Below, in pieces: positions 7,521 through 11,696 of a stretch of DNA of 11,696 nucleotides. The position numbers and the translations under genes are program-made. Location: contig JAGSYM010000038.1 in the NCBI GenBank assembly GCA_018262395.1, forward strand, positions 1 to 11,696. Direction: 5' to 3'. Numbering within the stretch: the stretch's first letter is position 1; every line of letters begins with the position of its first letter. This stretch comes from Nitrospirota bacterium. Its GTDB lineage: Bacteria > Nitrospirota > Thermodesulfovibrionia > Thermodesulfovibrionales > SM23-35. The notes beneath the pieces were generated by a model. The model made no database searches and was not told where the DNA came from. It was given only the letters and a program-made list of their open reading frames with translations.

Positions 7521-7577
7521 TTCAAAAAAGTTTTGAAGGAGCAGCTTAATTCCTGTCCTACAATGGGAACTCTGCGT

Positions 7578-7596
7578 AATGTGCCATAGGCGCATT
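7578..7596 (+). promoter_or_regulatory. hairpin in the leader of the small secreted protein gene
   Basis: AATGTGCC (7578-7585) pairs with GGCGCATT (7589-7596) over 8 bp with one G-U wobble, closing a 3-nt ATA loop. It sits 14 nt upstream of the AAGGAGG Shine-Dalgarno (7611-7617). It is a candidate mRNA-stabilising or translation-tuning structure; it does not cover the ribosome binding site. The fold is visible in the sequence, its role is inferred. Confidence 0.4.
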
Positions 7597-7625
7597 GAGA
7601 AATAATGAATAAGGAGGAAAGACTC

Positions 7626-7892
7626 ATGAAACGCATCACAGTTCTTTGTCTGGCTTTTCTTTTGCTTGCGTCGTTTGCATTTGCCGGCACAACAGCCTAC
7701 CAGGTCACCGGCCCTGTACTCGAAGTGAAGGATAATTCCATTACCGTCCAGAAAGGAAAGGAGAAATGGGAGATCGCCCGTGACAAGGACACAAAGATAA
7801 CCGGTGACCTCAAAGCAGGTTCCAAGGTGACAATTCACTATACTATGAAGGCGACGGCTGTTGAGGTAAAGGGAGAAGAAAAGAAGAAATAA
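7626..7892 (+). CDS. small secreted periplasmic protein, function unknown
   Basis: The start is the ATG at 7626, which has a full AAGGAGG Shine-Dalgarno at 7611-7617 with 8-nt spacing; an in-frame ATG at 7605 would place that sequence inside the gene. The 88-residue product has a Sec signal peptide (KR, then a hydrophobic run) with a clear signal peptidase I site AFA|G after residue 20. Cys7 is within the hydrophobic stretch and there is no lipobox, so it is not a lipoprotein. The mature part of 68 residues is rich in beta strands (YQVTGPVLEVKDNSITVQ, KWEIARDKDTKI, GSKVTIHYTMKATAVEVK), with the look of a small OB-like or DUF5666-like barrel, and ends in a charged EEKKK tail. No enzyme motif is seen. 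It has its own strong promoter and is convergent with the addA-like gene 46 nt away; that gap has no clear terminator. Confidence 0.85.
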   Translation: MKRITVLCLAFLLLASFAFAGTTAYQVTGPVLEVKDNSITVQKGKEKWEIARDKDTKITGDLKAGSKVTIHYTMKATAVEVKGEEKKK

Positions 7893-7938
7893 CCATCTTG
7901 TTTCAGATTTGGGGGTTGAGCTCTCTCTCTATACAATA

Positions 7939-10900
7939 TCAAAGACTCACGGTCACAAACTGCTTCGCATGAATGAAATAGAGTCCGGCCTTTGTCACTT
8001 TCTCACCGGTTATCTCCTCCCAGAAGCGGGAATAAGCCTTAACCTGTGGTGAATAGTATTTTACAAAGTCCTCCATTTGCTCCCCAACATCATCAGTTTT
8101 GTAATCGACAATGGTCCACCCGTCATGATTCCTATAAATTAGATCGATGGTACCGGAGAGAATTGCCCATTCACCAGATGATGCAGGGAGCGCCAACTCA
8201 GAAGGTTTCAGTCTGAGAGAAAACGGTACTTCGAAATATTTCTCTTCGGCAGCTTGTACTTCGTTCCAAAACTCAGACGCCTCTATTTGACTCATTAACA
8301 TCTTAACGGTCATCATTTCTTCAGGCGGTCTGCCCTCTTCGTTCAACACGTTCGATATGAGGAGATCGAGTTCAGTGCCTTTCATACCCTTTCCAACGGC
8401 TTCAAGAATACGGTGCATCACTCTTCCCCATTTCAAACCCCGTCCGGTTCTCTTCCATACCGGCAGATCGCCTGTAGTTTTTGTTAAGGATGTCACATTT
8501 TCGATGAAATAGCTCTGCTGTTTAATTTTACTGATATTCCTACCAAGTGTTTCCTGTGCCTTATCAAATTGCTTTTTCTTTACAGCAACCTTCTCCTGGA
8601 TCTTGGCTTCAGAAATTGCTGGGCTTTCCAGTTCTTGTACTGTGTCACGATGCTGATCAAATGGTGCCCAGTAATTTATATCTTCATTGTAAGGGTATGT
8701 GCTGATGACGAGCAGGTTTTTTGCCCTTGTACCCGCAACATAGAGGAGTCTGTCTTCTTCAGCTTTGTGGTAATTGCTTTCCTCTGTTACGAATGTGTCC
8801 CACCCCGGGGGTATCGCGAGCAGATTGATTTTATAGGTGTTTGTCTTAAGGGTAATAACATAATACCCTACTGCATCTGTACCCTGCCTTTGGATATGCA
8901 GGGTTATCATGTGATCAGACTTGCCGGACGGATTTGCAAGGAATACAACTGGCGCTTCAAGGCCTTTTGCCTTATGAAGGTTCATGATTCTGACAGCCTT
9001 CATTCCTCCGTGAGAGATATCTGTCTCATCCATTTCTCCTTCTGCAAGCAGTGAATCCAGTTCCTCAACAACCGAGAGAAAATCCGCTGTTCCTTCCATA
9101 TCCGAATGCTGAAGAAACTCGAGCACCTTCAGAATGTTGCCCGTCTGACTTCCTCCCATTACATCTGAAAGCAGATAAGGAATCAAGCCAACATCCTCAA
9201 TGATCTTTTCTATGGCGACAGAAGGGGGTAATGTTTTTGACCAATCTTTATAGTGACTGAGTTTATCAAAGGCATTCTTAAAAGCAGCTTTTACATCGCT
9301 TTCCATATCTTCAGGAACAGAGGAATAGAAGTTAAACCTGCCTCCGTTCCTTTTGAACCGGTAGAGCATATCATCACTGATACCGAAAAATAATCCCCTC
9401 AGTGCTGAAACAAGATCAACTGTGGAATCGGGTTCAGCGACAGCCTTCAATATCCTGATAACCTCCCGCAGACCGAAAGCGCTCTTGAGGGCATTGCCGC
9501 CTGACACTTCAAAGGGAATCCCGTATGCTTCAAGCCTTCTTGCATACTCAGGTATCATTTTTCTGTTGTGGAGGAGAATCAGGAAGTCAGAAGGTACCGG
9601 TCTTTCATCAAGCTCCGCTTTTTTCTCACCATCAGTCCTCGCCAGTTTTATTTTCCCGTCCAGTGCGGCCCGTATATAGCTTGCTATCCTCTCGGCATCT
9701 TCCTCAACAATCGCCTCAGCCTTGTTTCTCTCTTTCTTAGATATGGTAATTGTTCTCACTCCGGATGTGAATTCCGGTTCATCTCTGCGCACCGTTTGAA
9801 GCTCACCGAATGATGCCTGATATCGTGATCCGTCTTTAGGGAATTTCTCGCTGAATATAGGATTCAGCCATGCACCGATAGACTCCATTGACCTGAAGTT
9901 GCTTCTCAGTTCTGCCAGCATGCCGCCTGATCTCCTGACAATCTCCTTTACAAGATTGTACGTATCAATATCAGCCCTCCTGAACCGGTAGATCGATTGT
10001 TTCGGATCACCGACAACAAAGAGTGAGCCCTGTTCAGGTTTCAGTTTATGCCAGTCTTTTTCTTCCACATCCGTACCAGTAAGGTAGAGCATGACTTCTG
10101 CCTGTATCGGGTCAGTATCCTGGAATTCATCGATGAGGATATGGGTGAATCTTTTCCTGAAATAAGTTCTCACTTCAGGATTATCCCTGAGCATCTGAGA
10201 TGCATTCATGAGCAGATCCTGGAAATTCACTGTCGACTTCTCCCTTCGCCTCTGCCTGCAGAGATCAGCAGCAGGTCTGACTGCCTTCATGAGATGAAAA
10301 TGCCGGAATTCCCTCCACTTCCTGAGAGATGGTATCACGACATCTTCCTGAAACTTTTTGATACGGGATTGAATATCCTTCGCTATCTCTTTCGACGCCC
10401 ACCTGTTTTGGGTGACTTTCATATTCTTCTCAAAGGTGCCCAGAATCCGGAAAAAATCCCGCATATCTTCGGGCCTGAGTGCCCTGATCATGCGTTTAGC
10501 ATCCCGGACTGCATCCTGAACGGCATCCCAGCCTTTTTCCGGCATTCCCTCCGGCAAGTTTTTCGAAGAGTAGGATATGAATGCCCTGAGTTCTTTACGG
10601 GCATTGATGATATCAGGCGCAGAAACTTCCTTTGTAAAGGGCTTCACTTCCGGATACAGGGCTAACGTGTGGTATATTTCCCTCAGCTCTCTTGAGGTAA
10701 CATCAAGGTTATGGAGGATCTCCAGTGCGTCCCCGTCTTCATACAGCAGTCTGATGAGGTATTCTTCCCACACCTCATCCTGGTGAATTCTGTCCTCGAT
10801 CTCGTCCATCTCAAGGAAGGCAGGGTCTATTCCGGCTTCAACAGGCCTCTCTCTGAGAAGCCGCGCGCAGAAGGAATGAATCGTCCCGGCAAAAACCTGC

Positions 10901-11211
10901 TCAAGGTCAGCAAGTGCTCTCCCGTAAAGTTCTTTCTGTCTGCCGGCTGAATCTTTGAACCTCTTCTCAAGTTCTATCTGGAATTTCTGCCGTAATTCAG
11001 CAGCAGCCTTCCTGGTAAAGGTGACGGCAGATATCTTTTCGATCGTTGCTTTTCCTTCGCCGATGAGTGCAACCATCCTGTTCACGAGACTTGTTGTCTT
11101 CCCTGAGCCTGCTCCGGCTTCAACCATCATGGTCATGTCGAGCTCGGTGACTATGGCATCCCGCGCAGCTTGGTCGCTCAGGTACATGTTTTTCCCGAGC
11201 TTTTTATTCAT
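7939..11211 (-). CDS. addA: AddA-type UvrD/Rep-family helicase-nuclease
   Basis: AddA is the helicase and 3'-strand nuclease subunit of the AddAB complex, which resects double-strand breaks for RecA. The 1090-residue product has the full superfamily 1A set: EAGAGSGKTTSLV (31-43), motif Ia AVTFTRKAAAELR, GTIHSFCARLLRERP, Walker B ILIDEFQDTDPIQ (358-370), motif III VVGDPKQSIYRFRRADI, LRSNFRS, motif V IMNLHKAKGLE (742-752) and motif VI RLLYVAGTRAK (821-831). The C-terminus is a complete RecB-type PD-(D/E)XK nuclease: His933 in GRVMHRILE, a VPF strand, Asp1023 in GTIDLIY, Asp1036 and Lys1038 in VDYKTD, and Gln1056. It is somewhat shorter than Bacillus AddA (about 1230). The ATG at 11211 has GGAAG just upstream and overlaps the preceding gene by 8 nt, implying coupled translation. 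A RecB-like protein acting with another partner is the alternative; the partner's Fe-S nuclease end favours AddA. Confidence 0.88.
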   Translation of the reverse strand: MNKKLGKNMYLSDQAARDAIVTELDMTMMVEAGAGSGKTTSLVNRMVALIGEGKATIEKISAVTFTRKAAAELRQKFQIELEKRFKDSAGRQKELYGRALADLEQVFAGTIHSFCARLLRERPVEAGIDPAFLEMDEIEDRIHQDEVWEEYLIRLLYEDGDALEILHNLDVTSRELREIYHTLALYPEVKPFTKEVSAPDIINARKELRAFISYSSKNLPEGMPEKGWDAVQDAVRDAKRMIRALRPEDMRDFFRILGTFEKNMKVTQNRWASKEIAKDIQSRIKKFQEDVVIPSLRKWREFRHFHLMKAVRPAADLCRQRRREKSTVNFQDLLMNASQMLRDNPEVRTYFRKRFTHILIDEFQDTDPIQAEVMLYLTGTDVEEKDWHKLKPEQGSLFVVGDPKQSIYRFRRADIDTYNLVKEIVRRSGGMLAELRSNFRSMESIGAWLNPIFSEKFPKDGSRYQASFGELQTVRRDEPEFTSGVRTITISKKERNKAEAIVEEDAERIASYIRAALDGKIKLARTDGEKKAELDERPVPSDFLILLHNRKMIPEYARRLEAYGIPFEVSGGNALKSAFGLREVIRILKAVAEPDSTVDLVSALRGLFFGISDDMLYRFKRNGGRFNFYSSVPEDMESDVKAAFKNAFDKLSHYKDWSKTLPPSVAIEKIIEDVGLIPYLLSDVMGGSQTGNILKVLEFLQHSDMEGTADFLSVVEELDSLLAEGEMDETDISHGGMKAVRIMNLHKAKGLEAPVVFLANPSGKSDHMITLHIQRQGTDAVGYYVITLKTNTYKINLLAIPPGWDTFVTEESNYHKAEEDRLLYVAGTRAKNLLVISTYPYNEDINYWAPFDQHRDTVQELESPAISEAKIQEKVAVKKKQFDKAQETLGRNISKIKQQSYFIENVTSLTKTTGDLPVWKRTGRGLKWGRVMHRILEAVGKGMKGTELDLLISNVLNEEGRPPEEMMTVKMLMSQIEASEFWNEVQAAEEKYFEVPFSLRLKPSELALPASSGEWAILSGTIDLIYRNHDGWTIVDYKTDDVGEQMEDFVKYYSPQVKAYSRFWEEITGEKVTKAGLYFIHAKQFVTVSL

Positions 11212-11695
11212 ACTCTTCCAGCTTTTTCAGGAGTGCGCTTTCGCTGTTGTCCGTGTTCCGGAATTTCTGCATGGATCTCTCTTTCACCGATTCCCCGCAG
11301 ATGTTCGTGAAGTCGCAATATGTGCATGAGTCTTTATCAGGCGAAGGAATGAAAATTCCTCTTCTGATGATCTCAAAAAGCAGATCAAGCAATTGCATAA
11401 GTTCAGTGTCATTCCTCGCATACATCTCCAGTCTTCCGGATTCTTTTTCTGTGGGGAAAAGATACCCTGAGAGCGTGACCGATAGCTTTTCATCCTTCTC
11501 GATATTTCTTACGAGCTTTTCAGCCGCTATAGCATAGAGCGCATGCTGGATGGTTTTCCCTTTGTTGAGGCAGATGTTGTTCTTATAACCGTAAGCACTC
11601 CCGGTCTTATAATCGATCACTGCATATTCACGTTCTGTTATCCTGTCTATCCTGTCTATCCTCCCCGAGAGGTTGAACGACTGTCCTGTCCCCAG
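11204..11695 (-). CDS. addB: AddB-like PD-(D/E)XK nuclease, C-terminal part (5' partial)
   Basis: The frame is open to the right edge of the window, so only about the last 163 residues are visible, and a GTG at 11620 is internal. The segment NLSGRIDRIDR followed by VIDYKTG is the catalytic core of a RecB/AddB/Cas4-type nuclease, with the metal-binding Asp residues and the active Lys; a Gln in the following helix (TIQHALYAIAAEKL) matches the QxxxY-like motif. Near the end, SCTYCDFTNICG holds C-x2-C-x5-C, the three C-terminal ligands of the 4Fe-4S cluster of AddB; the fourth Cys would be upstream, outside the window. The stop overlaps the addA-like start by 8 nt, typical for an addB-addA pair. 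Because the N-terminal helicase-like part is not visible, a shorter RecB-family exonuclease cannot be excluded. Confidence 0.75.
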   Translation of the reverse strand: MGTGQSFNLSGRIDRIDRITEREYAVIDYKTGSAYGYKNNICLNKGKTIQHALYAIAAEKLVRNIEKDEKLSVTLSGYLFPTEKESGRLEMYARNDTELMQLLDLLFEIIRRGIFIPSPDKDSCTYCDFTNICGESVKERSMQKFRNTDNSESALLKKLEEYE

Positions 11696-11696
11696 G

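Noticed and set aside
7563..7589. Eight-codon leader peptide (MGTLRNVP) before the small secreted protein
   Set aside because: No Shine-Dalgarno at a proper distance (GAAGGAG at 7535-7541 is 21 nt away) and no run of regulatory codons.
7893..7938. Bidirectional terminator between the convergent genes
   Set aside because: Only a 4-bp ATCT/AGAT stem and a CT-repeat are seen; not enough for a terminator call.
8569..9054. 161-residue Cys-rich open frame on the plus strand
   Set aside because: Antisense to the AddA-like helicase region; composition looks like the reverse reading of a coding sequence.
10048..10665. 205-residue open frame on the plus strand
   Set aside because: It is the antisense of the AddA-like gene, whose helicase motifs fix the real frame; no start signal or recognisable domain.

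Overview
The window reads as a chromosomal segment of a Gram-negative (two-membrane) bacterium. It carries the periplasmic and outer-membrane half of a Tol-Pal system and lipoproteins with clear lipoboxes. Base composition looks moderate by eye (mid-40s to 50% GC, not calculated). The neighbours and protein style (TolB-Pal-CpoB beside RecD2 and AddAB-type enzymes) fit a Nitrospirota- or Desulfobacterota-like lineage, but that is a guess. No rRNA, tRNA, transposase, integrase or CRISPR array is visible, and coding density is high. No gap between genes reaches 300 bases.

Layout, left to right. (1) Positions 2-2597, plus strand: the end of a tol-pal operon, with tolB (5' end cut off by the window), pal, and cpoB (ybgF). 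Together they maintain outer-membrane constriction and its contact with peptidoglycan. (2) Positions 2598-2824: an intergenic stretch with a strong 11-bp hairpin and a weak candidate promoter. (3) Positions 2825-7459, plus strand: a compact likely operon of a RecD2-type DNA helicase, a YlmA/ModF-type ABC ATPase with no permease nearby, and an unusual protein with two N-terminal ACT domains and a C-terminal metallo-beta-lactamase-fold domain. (4) Positions 7492-7892: a near-consensus sigma70 promoter, a structured leader of about 100 nt, and a gene for a very small secreted periplasmic protein. (5) Positions 7939-11696, minus strand, convergent with the rest: an AddA-type helicase-nuclease, overlapped by 8 nt by the C-terminus of an upstream AddB-like PD-(D/E)XK nuclease with an iron-sulfur cysteine motif.

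How the genes work together. The Tol-Pal part is a standard envelope module. The AddA/AddB pair would process double-strand breaks to load recombinase, and RecD2 is a stand-alone 5'-3' helicase usually found where RecBCD is missing, so the two repair systems are consistent with each other. The most unusual item is the ACT-ACT-MBL protein: its domain order suggests a small-molecule-sensed metallohydrolase, and its first metal motif is HxDxDH rather than HxHxDH. I see no clearly new multi-gene system. This protein and the small secreted protein with its strong promoter and folded leader deserve the closest look.
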